64,000 nucleotides of DNA from Mytilisepta virgata (Eukaryota > Mollusca > Bivalvia > Mytilida > Mytilidae). Both the position numbers and the translations under genes were made by a program. Position 1 is the stretch's first letter; each line of letters begins with the position of its first letter. Below are positions 22,754-35,910 of the stretch, in pieces. Under the pieces are notes generated by a model. The model had not been told where the DNA came from and ran no database searches. It worked only from the letters and a program-made list of their open reading frames with translations. The stretch covers positions 56,791,455 through 56,855,454 of the forward strand of contig CM051517.1 in the NCBI GenBank assembly GCA_028015205.1. Reading direction: 5' to 3'.

Positions 22754-23025
22754 GACCGCTTCGGTGGTCTTCTGGTAGCGTGCTGGACATGATCGTTGGA
22801 GGCAGTGGGTTCGAATCACAGCCGGGTCAAATCAAAGCCTTTAAAATTGGCAGTTCCTGCTCTCTGATAAAAAGGCAGTATTAAGCATGAGACTGACCGA
22901 TTTGTAATCAGAATAATGTGTCCGAGTGGGCTGATATCTTTTCTTGTGGTCTGTTACCATAAGAGCTAGCACGTTAACATAAGATTCGGCTTGTTGATCT
23001 GGTACAATACCATACAAATACAATA
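22754..23025 (+). mobile_element. SINE S2, copy c
   Basis: Head gaccgcttcggtggtcttct with B-box GGGTTCGAATC (22807-22817). The body shares atgtgtccgagtgggctgat and gagctagcacgttaa with copy a. Ends in an AAATACAATAAA-type tail. Confidence 0.75.
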
Positions 23026-23586
23026 AAAAAGCTTTATTTATAGTCGATACATTTATTACATTACAACACAAGCTCTAGCGAGCTTTTAAAACCGAAATCA
23101 TATATAACAAAACAACAAACATACATAAGACAGTTTAGACATACACACACAAAGTAAGCAAGCATATTTATTGTGTGACATCAACATATTCTCGTAATGA
23201 ATATGCATAGAATAAATGACACTGAAAATTAACCAACAATCAATCTATACAGCTCTATCAGATTTGTGAAAGAACTGATTATGATAATTGGCCGAGTTTT
23301 CCTTGTTTCATCTCATTGGTTAAGAAATACATTTTTAAATGTCTTCCGGGTATCATTTATTATTAATTCTCAAGTTCTTTTGCATTTAAACTGCTCCTTA
23401 CCGGTTTCATAGCCATTCATCGAATTTGAATGGTTAAACTAATAGAGTAGATATATGTCTTAAGCTATAAGATGATGTAGTAAAATTCATTTGTTCCTCA
23501 TACGAATACAATAGTACCTAAAACTGTTGGATTTTCGTGTCATTTATTTTTTCTTCAGTGCTCAAAATCCACTCGTACGATTATTT
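23026..23586. other. AT-rich non-coding stretch
   Basis: No supported feature. Confidence 0.55.
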
Positions 23587-23815
23587 GCTCAGTGTTTATA
23601 GATACATGTACATGTATACAGTGTTTCTGTCTTCGATGCTCAGCGTTTACAGATCACCATTGGGGTTTTTGTCTTCGTTGCTCAGCGTTTACGGATCAAC
23701 ATTGTTTCTTTTTTGTCTTCGGTGCTGAGCGTTTCCGGATCTTTATTGCCCAGCGTTTACGGATCTACATTGGGGTTTTTGTCTGAAGTGCTCAGCGTTT
23801 CCGAATCTATACTGG
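23587..23815. repeat. ~42-bp minisatellite, about 5 degenerate units
   Basis: gctcagcgtttacggatc and its variants recur at 42, 44, 24 and 42 bp spacing, separated by attggggtttttgtctt. The 24-bp step is a partial unit. Confidence 0.8.
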
Positions 23816-23819
23816 GTAT

Positions 23820-24208
23820 TGATATGGTGTCTTGCCACAAGCACTATAGGGAAAATATACATCAGCATTCGAAATACGGTATTTTTCAGTCTGTCTGTCG
23901 TTTTCCTGTAATCTTTATTCTTGTTCCGGACTTACTCAATTAAATACTTAATGATTTAAATGTTTTATTGTTTGTCTGTCTTTGTTTAGCCACTGACCTG
24001 GAATTAAGGGGACGGTTTAATAATCATAAATACGCTTAATCCTGCCAAATTCATATGTGCCTGTCCTAAGGCTATGAAGGACTTTCCTATGGCTAACCAT
24101 TATATGTTTATCGTACAGCTTTTGGCTCATTTGTGAGAAAACTTGTTTTAAAGTATCTGGACCGTAAATGACCATGTGATTCGACAAATGTTCCGGTTTT
24201 CCATATAA
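23820..24208. other. Non-coding stretch
   Basis: A 68-codon minus-strand frame (24017-24223) exists but runs into the MITE terminus and has no supporting context. Confidence 0.45.
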
Positions 24209-24633
24209 GGCCCGAGACCACAATTATTCCAGAATGCATTTCCATATTAGCATTGACACAATTAAAAAATTACACCGGCCCAAACTTTATAATCTTTCTC
24301 TTATTCAATGTACACTTAAACTGGAAAATATATCAAAATTATAGAAAATTCTACCATTGCAAATTCTAGAAGATTCCCAAAATGTCTTTAAGGGTATAGT
24401 TATCATTAACACAGTCCCTAACATTCTGAAATTGCCCCATTTTGACAGTCACCAAATTCTCACTTTTACATACGTCTGATTAAAAAACTGTTTAAAATTA
24501 AGTAATTTGACCCCTGAGCTTTATATTTTAACTAGGATACTTGAACAAAAAGGCAAACAGAAAGTGGGGGAAAATTAAAATGGACAATATTCGTGGACAA
24601 TGAGTTGATGCGGATTAATTGTGGTCTTGGGCC
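24209..24633. mobile_element. MITE-like element, 425 bp
   Basis: Terminal inverted repeats ggcccgagaccacaatta (24209-24230) and the matching right end (24612-24633) agree at 20 of 22 positions. The interior is non-coding. No unambiguous target duplication, so the superfamily is unknown. Confidence 0.6.
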
Positions 24634-26247
24634 ACAACGTAATGGGAACAACCTCGATACTTATCGGCAAATCCCGAAAACACAATATACCTAACTTTTT
24701 TTTTTTATAGAAGCCTCATATAAACAACCGTAAGTGTGTTTCAATTTGAGAAAGATATACATGCATCTACAATGTTTATAAGTCCTGCTTGAAACTTTTG
24801 GTTGGGGTTATTTTTGTACCAAAAGAAATCTAATTTTCGGCCATGATCTATAATGGTCATGATACCTTAAAAAGAAGAACAGGAAAAAGCCGTTCCATCG
24901 ATTTTTGTTTTAAGTTCCACATTAACCTCACATTTGCTTTTTTCTTTTCGATATCATAGTTTTGGTTTAACGAAATATAGAAATGGCTTTGACCGAATGA
25001 TAGGAAAAAAATTAACGAATACGTGACATATGTAATGAAAACCCGCATATTTTCTTAACCTACTACGAATTAAACACAAATATAATGCCTTTTTTTAAAA
25101 GTCAAGTTACAAGTTGACAATGGAATCGTAACGTTACATAATATAATGTCGTCTCAATTCGTACTGTGGACGCCATAGATTTTAAAATTCTTATAAAAGG
25201 TGCAAAATATTGATGAAAATATTTATCATGATGGTGAAACTAACATTAGCAATGAATTTGGCAGTGGTATTTTCTTGGAGCCCAAACGATAAAATCTTTG
25301 TCAGGCATTACCGAGATGCAAAAAAAAGTTAACTGAAAATTCAATACTTCTGTGGTTGGTTTAATCTTGCAGATCTCGATTGAGGTATGTAGTTGTATTT
25401 AAGCATTTTTTCAAACTCTAACAATGCAAATCTTCCTTTCATCAGAGTGCTGAAACGCGCATGTACAAATGTCGTATAAATCTTTACCTCCTACCTACAC
25501 TATGACCTTAGACAGAATTAAACTTTGGGTCGTTTTTGGTATAAAAACAAGATCTGTCGTTTATTGATTTGTAAAGGATTCATAATATACTTTACCGAAA
25601 ATGAATGGATAACTTAAACTGGTCTCGGTCCGTCCATATGTTACATGTAGCCTTGGCTGGGTTAACCTAAACCTGTCCATAAGTAGACACAAAACTGTTA
25701 GATTAAGACTGTTCTGATACATTACATTGTTTTTCTAACTCCTCATACAAATTATATATCTATTGTTTGTCTGCTGTAAGGAAACAATGATACATTATGT
25801 AAACTCCAAAACAAAAAGAGCTGCTCGTGTAATAATGAATACCAATTCTGATGTGTCATCTAAAACCCTCTTTAAAGAGTTGTGGTGGCTATCATACGAA
25901 AACAATTCTGTACCATGAAGGTGTATGATTTGTTCAAATTTAATGCAAACCCGCATTCATTACGCTCTACAAAATGTGGTTGTCTTTTTGTACCAAGACC
26001 AAAGACAAATATATGAAGAAAAATTTTCAGTATACAGGCATAATAAAATTCCTATAATGTTGAAACATCTTTTCTTAAACCAAATGATTAAAATTGTAAA
26101 GCTAAACATACAAACATTTTGATTCTAATGTTGATCCAAAAGAAATATATGTACATGTAACTACGATGTATAATTATAATTTGTTGTGTATATAAAATAT
26201 ATCATATTTATGTTTGTAAATATACACATTCAATACTTAGTTAATTA
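24634..26247. other. AT-rich non-coding stretch
   Basis: No supported feature. Confidence 0.55.
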
Positions 26248-26368
26248 CCAATATCAGCGGAATTGACATGTCTGCCGAGGTTTTAAATCGTACGCGAAAA
26301 ATATTAATTTGAAACCACCTTCACTCTAGCGTGCGTTTTGTAAACTGGTGAAAAATTATGGATTACCC
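26248..26368 (+). repeat. Dispersed repeat R4, copy 1
   Basis: Shares atcagcgg(a)a..tgacat, gtacgc.aaaa, tttgaaacc and the text gcgttttgtaaact with 38140-38275 in the same orientation. Function unknown. Confidence 0.6.
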
Positions 26369-27441
26369 CTAAGTATTATTATTATTATTAAACAGAAATT
26401 GCAACCGATGGTAATATTTCCACTCTGTGTAGTCTACTATGACGTTACGCTATTGTATTCTTACTGTGGTGTCAATGTTTTTGGACGACAGTCATTCAAG
26501 ACAACAACAGTGTAACGCCATAGACTGTGTTATTATCACCGTTTCGAATATTGGTAGTTTTTCTCGATAAATAAATAAATAAATAAATAATTTTTATTTA
26601 TAGAGGATTGCCTCATTAGCCTAAACTATTCTTCCCGAGTGTCCTCGAAAATGGTGATTTTAGACAAAACCGTCAAAACTGTCATTGTTCTTTTTTTATC
26701 AGCCTTTACCGTCAGTTAAATCATAAAAAATCCCATATGGGAATAAAAGTTTATTGGTCTGAAATAATCTCTCTGATTTTTCATTAGCTTTTTCTTACTC
26801 CGATTATTAACAGTTACATTGTAGGTAGTACTACGCAGACAACTACATGTATAAAGAAAACATTAACAAGATCCTCAAAACTTTTCACTTATTTTTGCAG
26901 AGGTATAGCAAACAGATTTTTAACTGCGCGATACTTTTCGGTGTGATAGTTGCTATTGAAATTACGTCAAAGGCCGGCGATTAGGAATCGATGTGAATTA
27001 GATTGTCATTGAATCTGAATTGAAATTGTGCAGAAGGAAAGGGTGCAGCTGTTTTCTTTCATATTCATCCAAGAAGTAGAAAAAAATGTAGGTAGATGTA
27101 AATGATAATATTGGAATTTTAAAATTTAAGTCTATGAAAAGATTGTCAATATTCGTTTATGTATTTCACATTATTTTTATTAAAAATGTCGGTTTGGATG
27201 AGGTTCAATATTAGTAAGAGAATAATGCCATTGTGGTCATAAAATACAACGTATAGATAATAGACAAAGAGTTGGTAAAACCTGATTACAGAAGATAACA
27301 GACAAAATCTAAAAAGTATGGTATATAATAATATTAAAAATAACACTTCACTTGAGGTCCGGGTGAGAGGAATACAATGATTTATTAACCCCCTAAATAT
27401 GATATTTACCAAGGCCAATGGTCGCGGTGAGCATAATATCT
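26369..27441. other. AT-rich stretch with a tetranucleotide run
   Basis: (AAAT)n at 26569-26590. No gene seen. Confidence 0.55.

Positions 27442-27470
<29 letters not shown>
27442..27470. repeat. Homopolymer of 29 G
   Basis: Longest G run in the window. Its true length may be distorted by sequencing or assembly. Potential G-quadruplex. Confidence 0.8.
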
Positions 27471-27472
<2 letters not shown>

Positions 27473-27754
27473 TATAAATTATGGTATTAGCCGATATCAA
27501 AAGTCTATAATTGTTTTATTATATGATTACATTTTACAAGTGTAAGGAGTGACATTTTTTTGTACTACACATCTGGGATGGATTTGTCGTGATTTTTATC
27601 AATATATTGCAGATTGTCTTTTTGGCATTAATTATCCCATACTGTTTTTTTCAGTAGTATATAACAAAAATATTGTGATACTAAATGTATTACTTGGGAT
27701 TCAACAATTAAAAGCATGTTCATCTTCAAATAATTTAATTTGATTTTAATACTG

Positions 27755-28066
27755 AATTTTGATTGGCTGAACAACATAGAGCAACATTGGTTATACCGTA
27801 TAATCTGGTTAGGTCTTGTGACATCACAAACGGATTAAACCGCCACTTGTAAATTCAAATAGCCCCAAGTCGTTATTGGTACTTGAATCGAGGAATCATT
27901 GTACTTCTGTTTTGAAATTAAATTATAAGGAATGTTTCCAATTTTTGAACAGGTTATACTTCAATAACCTGGTTTTGGTCAGTTTAGGGTATTCATAAAC
28001 CGCTTCGTGGTTTATTATGCGTAAACTGACCAAGACCAGGTTATATCATATAACCTGTTCAAAACT
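27755..28066 (+). repeat. Dispersed repeat R3 with terminal foldback hairpin
   Basis: 27755-27936 matches 61996-62185 in inverted orientation (shared gattggctg, gcaacattggttatac, ttataaggaatg). It is followed by a hairpin, 27946-28066: arms ttttgaacaggttat and ataacctggttttggtcagt pair with the right side with one mismatch over 23 bp. The apex ATAAACC-GCTTCGT-GGTTTAT is GC-rich. Confidence 0.7.
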
Positions 28067-28379
28067 TAATACCTTAATACCTTTAGCATCCTTCTCTGAT
28101 ATAATTCTGTAGAGTTCAACCAAGAAAATCGTAGCAAAACATTTCATTTCAACAACATCGGCTATCATTGGCGCTTTGTCGTTTTTATTTGTTACTGTCT
28201 GCTATATTGATCACGGTCATCGGGTGGTTAATTTAACGAGACCGGTGATTAGCTCGTTAGTTTAATCACTTTGAATTCCAGAAATACGTATGGATTAACC
28301 TGTAACTATATTTGGGTACGTGACAACACTGATTACTTTCGATATTCACCTCGTGTGCATTTTTACGCGGTGATTATCA

Positions 28380-28625
28380 CGTTATAATTTAATATTGGAT
28401 GTAACGCGTCATTTGATTGGTCAATTTTTTTCATCTACTATCATATCATAGACTAAATTTTCTTTTCTGCTATGACGTCATTAAAGGGAATCGTTTGAAT
28501 TAAATTATAAGGATTGACAGTATTTTTTTTATATTCGAAATATCCTCAATGCAGATGGTGCACACTTTCAAATAACCCGCTACGCCGATTATTTAGTGTG
28601 CACCACGTGATTGAGGTTATTTCTT
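28380..28625 (+). repeat. Foldback element related to R3
   Basis: Starts with gattggtc and contains gaattaaattataagga, as in R3, but ends in a different hairpin (28540-28620): tcctcaat and tggtgcacact pair with agtgtgcacca and attgagg around the apex cccgctacgccga. Confidence 0.6.
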
Positions 28626-31600
28626 CATAGACTGAAAAAAACTTACAGTCAATTATTAATTGGAACAAGGAATTGTATACATGTATGCTTAAAGCCAATT
28701 AGAAATGAAAAATGTTGCAGTCATATAATGTTGCCGTATATACACTGTATCTTACCATACTTACGTGATTTTACGTTTTAACTTAATTTGATGGAATTTC
28801 ATATACAAAAAGTCATTCTCATAAGGTTTTACAGTATATAAATGTTAAACATGAATTAGAGAGAAAAAATCTAAGAATACAGATTCAGTTCGGACCCCCC
28901 CTTCCAGACCCTCAAAAGTGGTGTACTTACAGAGTGTAAACGAATCCGGAGTTGAACTTGTGAACGTGAACCTTTATTTCTGCTTACACACAGTCTTTAA
29001 AATATTTGAAGAGTAGAAATAGTAAAAAATTAAAAGATATTTATTTAATGGTAAAGCCTGATTATATGAAAAATTTGAAATATAAAACATGTTGCAAGAA
29101 AAAATACATTTAAACTATATGAAACAAGATGGACAGCAACTGAAACACTGCTGCTTGCTTGAACGTGCATTATGAAAATTATGTCAAGAACATTCATATC
29201 AAGTCTATAAAATTTACAACATAAATCCGTGCTCAGATAGTATTTGTTTATTTCGTTTGTACTTTAGGGAACAACCTTTTGAGGGGTAGGGAAGTTATCA
29301 TGGATCCCGTTATTTTTTCCTCTCTCGCAGCATTCACGAGTCTGGATATCATCCAAATCGGCCACTGTTTGATTGATTTGATGTTTGCTTAGACGGTTCA
29401 GTGGCAAACAGTTCATGCTTTTTCAGGACGAGATCCAGTTCAACAATTTATCAAAGAATTCGTATTATGACCTGAGCACCACACAACGAGAAGGTCTCCC
29501 TATCCCCCACCTGGGCCACTATTTGATTTCACAGTGATTTTTCCAAATTCCTTTCTTGCTCCGGTTCCTTCATATATATCTTTTTTTTTATAATTGTGTA
29601 TAATGGAAATACGCCTTGTGGCAAAAGTGAAAAACCTTTAATCATGAATAAGATCTGAAAAGACGATTTTGAAATATGTCATTTCGACTTTTTTATTGTG
29701 AATATTGAAAAGGATTAGTCCGATATCTATCAACAAAGGTCATGGAAGTCTTTTTGAACAATCCTTAAGTCATTAAACACATGCTCTTTGACCGCTGTGT
29801 TACAAATGTAGAGGCTTTGAAATTATATACCGTCAAATAGACGTATACGAAGTCTCAAAAGAATCATTCATTGTTCAACAGAATTATCAATATCATATTG
29901 CAATGTGTATTTGTCAACCAGTTTTTGTAGTATTTGTGGGTTTAAATATGATTAAAGTCAATAAAGTTCAAATAATTTTTTGTCTTGCATGTATATGGAC
30001 ATTAAAGGGTAAATTTTGAAGATATAACTACGATCTATTCTAGACAAAGCTCTTGTTTAGTGGTTTTTATATAAAAAAAAATTATAACAACAATTACTTA
30101 ATATAAAGGTTTGTAACAGAAATTAGATAACATTTACACACGTTAACTATACAAAAGTTTAGAATCAATTTTTAAACTAAAAAGAAAAAGAAAAAAAAAT
30201 AAATAGATAAAATGAACTGTCCGTTTTAAGGACAGTTAACGGAGGAAGACAATACAGACAACCCCTTGATCAGAAAATAATTTTTAGCCTGGGGACACTC
30301 CGACCCCGCGGAATTAATGTAAAAAATTCTTAATTTCAATTCATTTACTAAGTATGCACACTAATTTTTTGCGGTACAGTTATCATAACGTCAAATATAT
30401 TATTTTACTTATTTTTACTATACAGTTTTACTATTTACCTTGCCATTTACCTATTTTCTATGAAGTACGTTTACTGATCGACACCCACGTCAAATAATTC
30501 TTTGTTTTTGTTTACATTTTATGTACGGACTCGGTCTTGCTCTGGGTTTCAGAGTCAACACTTTTTTTTTTACATGCTCGTGATCAAGACCATATTGATC
30601 GAAAGTTGGGTATTTTTAACTTTTTAGTTTGTTGTTTTTTTTTACGATTTTATATTTGGTTTTGTTCGACTTGCGTATTTCATATATTTTAGTCGTTTTA
30701 TGCCCCTTGTAACAGCTCACCATTTCCATTTATTTTTCTTGTTATTTATTGTCGCATGAGCTGTTTCGCAACATACCTAGTTTTTTTTTTTTTGCTTGTG
30801 TATCGACATGAAAGGGGTCAAAATTTCAAACTAAAAAGACAAATATTAAAATTAGTATAATAAAAAAATTAATATTGTGGTTCAATTCATAAACATGCAC
30901 GTGACAAAAATTAAACAAGGCACTTTTATTGTTGTTTTTCATCTCAAATTCAAAGTGAAATCTTCAACAGGGATAAATATATTGTACCCTATTTCAAGGT
31001 CTATACGTCGATGTAAGCGGAAATGTTTGCTAATATCGACTACGTCATTTCTGTCTTATTGTAAAACATGTCAATTAACAAATTACACAAAATAAATTAG
31101 CAAAAGAAATTTAACAAATACTGACATAATGTGCACAATGCATACTTAAAACATATACAAATGTATATGACAATTTGTTGATGACCGCCAAATTTCTTAA
31201 CGTTAAAATTTGACGATATTAACAAAGGCTTCACACTCGCTTGGGCAGTAATATCGACACTTAAATTGCACAAATCAAGATATGAAGCATGTTGATAGAA
31301 CAGCGATGATTGTTATAAATAAATAAATAAATACATAATAAAATAAATGGATAAATATATCTAAAGAAATAAACAAATAGATTAAGTGAACAATATAAAC
31401 AGTGAAAAATAAACATGTAAGAGTAAATATGTAGACAACAAACGTTCATGTGCAATGTATACTGTACTATATGCCTGACAGTTACATCAATCAGGGTGAC
31501 GCGCATTAATTAAATCGATCAGAAATTGAAAAACGACGTTTGTTCTGGGGTAGCCGGATGAACAATCATACTATCTTATCAGACCTACTAACCCGCTGTC

Positions 31601-32035
31601 AACTTTGCATTTAAATCAATTGGTACATTCTAAGGATGGGACATTCTTTAAAACAGTTGAATGACCTTTATCTTTGTCAAGGTTGTGTGGGAGTTGTGTT
31701 TGTAATGTTTTTAGTGTCTTCAAATTTTAAAAAAGGCATTTATTTCTTATACAATATCATATTCAACGAAAGTAGATGTATTTTTTTAATAATACAGTCA
31801 GTTTATGTGAGACGAGTAAAATGAAATACGTTTATAAAAAAGTTAAGAATTTAATTTATTTCAAAATCTACTTAATAAGAAACCGTTTGAATTTCATATA
31901 AGTGATGATGAGGGTATTGAAAGAAATTCTCTTCGGTCCCGGAAAATTTTTCTCCGCATTAATTGCGTGCCTGTCTTGTTTAATGCGTAAGATTGCCAAA
32001 TGTTTTTTTCTCTCAAAAATATACAGTTGTTTTAT
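28626..32035. other. AT-rich non-coding stretch
   Basis: A small perfect hairpin (aactgtcc/ggacagtt) at 30215-30237 and an (AAAT)n patch near 31317. No gene is supported. Confidence 0.55.
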
Positions 32036-32039
32036 TCCA

Positions 32040-32115
32040 GGTGACATTTAATCCTTTCTTTTTTCACTTGCCTTTTTTTCAAATTCCTTCTCTGTCCCCC
32101 AAACGGTTGCCCTCT
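32040..32115. repeat. Fragment of poly-C/G-anchored repeat (R2)
   Basis: tgcctttttttcaaattcct, then ccccc and aaacggttgccct, a diverged match to 39240-39320. Confidence 0.5.
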
Positions 32116-32654
32116 ATGACTTCAAAACTGACCACAACAATCATTGTTGTACTGTTTAAATATTTGACCAGCAACTAAACAATAACTACTTATCCGTAAT
32201 TTTGAGATTCTATAGGTAAAATATGTTAAACACGTAAATCTTGTCTCATATTTGGTGTGAGAGCTGACAAGAAGACTTAGGTTTAAATAGGGACAAACCT
32301 TTATTAATATAAATTAATTAGGTGTATAACCACTGAAAGAAGATATTGGTCAATTGCATTTTCAATGTTATCTTTATTGTACATGGGATGGTCGTATGGG
32401 TTTGAAGAAAATGGTCTTCGGTTTTAAGATTTTCAAGTGTTCAGTGAATTTTATAATTTATTTTAAACATCATAATTTCAAGCTTAAATTTATTTCTAAA
32501 TACGACAGGCCTAGTGTGTTGCATTCCCCCATTTTCTCTGCAAACACCCCGACCATAATGGTATTTTTTCATCTTTCCATCATTTTATGATAGAAATAAA
32601 CGCACAATAATAAATCAAGTATCCAAATTTTGTCGACTGACACAGTGTAGGAAA

Positions 32655-32905
32655 GGGGGGGGGGGGGGGGGGGGGTTAAAAAAAAAGGAAAGCTCCAAGT
32701 ATTATGCGGAAAAAGGGCAGATTTGGTTATAATCTGGAATGAAATAATGGTCTGGTTTGAAATAAAAGTTGGGTGAACCAGCGCGCCGATAAAAATGCAT
32801 TCTCATTGATGCCACGAAAAAATTCCGCAATTCTAAATCACTTCCTTGCCCCAACTCCCTTTCCCTATCCCCATAAAAATCAAATAATTTCTCCCTAATT
32901 GACCA
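32655..32905. repeat. Poly-G-anchored repeat R2, full-looking copy
   Basis: 21 G (32655-32675), then degenerate ~30-bp units (aaaaagggcaga, tggtctggtttgaaataa), ending ccccataaaaatcaaat and ctcccta, the same end as 39296-39322 and 49981-50010. Confidence 0.65.
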
Positions 32906-33979
32906 GATCCAGAACAAATGTAATTTATTAATCTCCGGCTTAGAAGTAAATAAATTACATTTTCTTTGAATGAACACAAACATTCCTCCGCATCGTACCT
33001 ACACGGAAACCTATCATTTATATCATGTCAATTCGTATAATCGAATCTTTTTTTATAAGACAGTGCGGGTGATGGAAATGTCTAATTAATTATATAAAAT
33101 GTCTAGACTTTTAATTTTAACTGTAAATACACAGTTACCCAGGAGGTTGAATCCGGCGATAGGGTCTGATTCAATACTTTTATTTGTAGACACACGAAAC
33201 AGCTCTTTGTAATTAATTCTTTGCTGGATAAACACAGAGGTTTGCCTTATCTTAAGCTCCAATCCTTAATAAGACATTCTTGTATGGATATTTTCGATTA
33301 ATTTCGGATATTCTCATTTATACGATAATGCCAAAAAATTATAATTCGAAATCATGTATTTCATCATACATAATAATTAAATATGATCAAAATTGTAAAG
33401 AACCCGCTTCAAAATTATTCACAATCAACGATCAATTGAATATTATTTGTATTAATATTGTACTCTTGTTGTTACAAATTCAAGGTCTCTTTGGCAGTCT
33501 GCCAAGTAAAAACTTTCCACTACCCCACTATCATTCTAGAAAAAAGATTCATACTCGTTTGAAAATATATATATGACGTAAGTTTAAGCCCTGCTAAAAA
33601 TATACCAATAGCTTCAAATTTAAATGTTAAGCTAATGTAGCAAAAATAAGAAAAATGTGAATTCTAGTTATTTAAATGCAAATCATAAACTAGACATAAA
33701 GGTCAAAAATGGCAATTTTAGGTAACCCACAAATAAATTTAATAAAAAACACCATTTTCATATCGTAAAATTTGTAGTAAATGCAAATTTAGGGTTAAAA
33801 ATTGACTTTCGTTACCATGTCAGCCAAATGCAATTTCCCAATTATATCATGTTTTATGATCTAATAGTATCATAGGTAGTTCTTATGTATGTCCATTTTA
33901 AAGAAATTCTTAGACCATGCATTTCTTGACCCTAATGATAAATGTCTAGTCGTTACAGAGAACTGGTATTAAAATGTTT
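32906..33979. other. AT-rich non-coding stretch
   Basis: No supported feature. Confidence 0.55.
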
Positions 33980-34080
33980 TGGTTTTCAACATTTTAAACC
34001 TTGAGCACAACTGATGAGTCGTAAATCGACGAAATGTGCACATCTTGTGCATCAAAATTGGTATCAAAGAATTGTATATT
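33980..34080 (+). repeat. HH-repeat, truncated copy with intact hammerhead
   Basis: Only the last ~100 bp of the HH-repeat is kept, from ggttttcaacattttaaacc through the ribozyme to the text ttggtatcaaagaatt. Confidence 0.75.
34001..34055 (+). ncRNA. Type I hammerhead ribozyme, fully formed
   Basis: Every element of the consensus is visible. Stem I is GCACAA (34005-34010) with TTGTGC (34045-34050), then a bulged A and an outer TTGA/TCAA helix. Core CTGATGA is 34011-34017. Stem II is GTCG/CGAC (34018-34021, 34027-34030) with loop TAAAT. GAAA is 34031-34034. Stem III is a 3-bp helix with loop TGCA, ending in ATC. Cleavage is predicted after C34044. Short stem III and open stem I are typical of type I hammerheads known in animal Penelope-like and retrozyme elements. 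Activity is inferred. Confidence 0.85.
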
Positions 34081-35749
34081 TACTCTGGTCACCCTCTCTA
34101 GTCCCAATTGATTCTGTTGTTTACAATGTTCTAATTATTTTTGATTTTCATATATTTTATCTGATGAAAATTAAACAACAAATTTCAGTATCTGAAATCG
34201 TTGTTTTGGCTTTTTTTTGGCATACATAAGCGAAAAAATTTAAAATTGAGTAAGTGCGGATAGAGATTGCTTTATTTTCGCAGAAATGATGTAAAAGGTA
34301 AAAAATTTAGATGGAGACGTGTAGCAAATCTAACAAATCTGAAGCAGTCGCGCCATAGATTAAATCTGAGAAAAATTAATAAAGGAAATTTCACTTTTAA
34401 TTTGACGTCATCTAGTCAAACGGTTTCAAGCCCAACTTCCCGTCTTTTAAAATTCCCATTAGTTTACACTTGTTTGAATTCCCCCAAAAGGCGAAAAATA
34501 GCGACTTTGCAACATCCGTTATGGTATCATATTTTCATATACTTATTGACATTGTTTGAATGGTTGTTATTTTTTCGGATATAGATAGTGTTGAACCTGT
34601 AACCGATTATATATATTATGTCAACAACTGACCATTGATTTTACATGCAGCTGCATACTTATTTCGGATTTTTATACAATAAAAACAACGTTATAAATGA
34701 AAAATTATGCTTTGGCAAATAATACTACTTGGATCTGAAGTAATCATTTGCAATCATTTAAAAAGTCCTGCCTATCAAGCTATAGATAAAGTAACAACGG
34801 TTTATAATCGATTTTGAAAGAAGGTGGTATGATTGCAGCCATTTTTTGGCCCCGTCTGATATGAAAAAATAAAATTTAAATTTCAGATTCGAGTTTGTAT
34901 CATTTTTATCGTAAATGATCGCACTTTCACAAACTATCAATCATTGTAGAAAATTCCTTCCCATGATGCAACGGTGACGTCACGAACGTCTGCTTCAAAC
35001 ATCGAGTGTTTTCACAGTAGATTTTGGTCAAAACAACCATGAGCAACAGACTGCCCAAAACGATTTTTTAATATAATGTTTGTCTACATAAAGACATATT
35101 TCAGTGAAATATCTTTTTGGGCAAGGCTGTTACTCATATCAAAATTTTAATTACATGTACATGTATCTATTGACAGTTATTGAAATTATGTTAGTGTCCT
35201 TATCTATTAGGTCCCTGAGTGTAATCCAGATTTTTATTTGGTTACATTCCGTTATCAATAATTCTACTATATCTATACAAATATTACCTGTAAAACTTAT
35301 TTTAATAGGCTATGCACTTAAATCTGTATTGTATGCACGAATTTTCACATAAAAGACGTCTGAGTATCGTATTTTATTCGGATCTTTGTCCCACTGGCAC
35401 AGTGACAAGTATTGAAACGGCGACCGAATTTTTTGATCATGTGATGTAAATATTGATGGGTTGTACGGTGTATGTTTTTATTAACCTAATTTGGTATGTA
35501 TTCCTGTCAAGATTGCATCAGATCTTAAAACTTCTGGTTAGTGATAAATATTATCTGTGTGAAATCTATTTCTGAGAACAATTTCTTTGTAAAATCATTC
35601 TAATATTTTTGTAACTGGCGCGAAATTGATATTTAAAAATTAATGTTTTAACATTCTAAACTTTGTGAAAACCAATACTTTTTAGTCATAGATTTATCCT
35701 GAAACGTTTTCCTGTCGTTTAGGATTTAAATCTACTTTGGAACATGTGA
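34081..35749. other. AT-rich non-coding stretch
   Basis: A 105-codon open frame (34267-34584) lacks an ATG start and has no recognisable domain. No gene supported. Confidence 0.5.
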
Positions 35750-35910
35750 TGTTCTGGGGACTAGGAGGGAATTTAAAATAAAAAGGGCACTCCAAGTTTG
35801 GTGAAGAAAAAAGATAGGCTGAGAAGTATGGTGAACAAAAACAAGACCCTGTGATAACTACCTGTTATGAAATAATTGTATATTTTGAAGAAAAAAAAGA
35901 TGGGCAAGCA
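35750..35910. repeat. Decayed R2-type repeat
   Basis: gggactaggaggg is followed by purine-rich units (aaaaagggcactccaagttt, tggtgaagaaaaaag) like the interior of 32655-32905. Confidence 0.45.

Noticed and set aside
27442..27470. Poly-G run as a gene-regulatory quadruplex
   Set aside because: No promoter or transcript nearby, and the length may be a sequencing artefact; kept only as a repeat.
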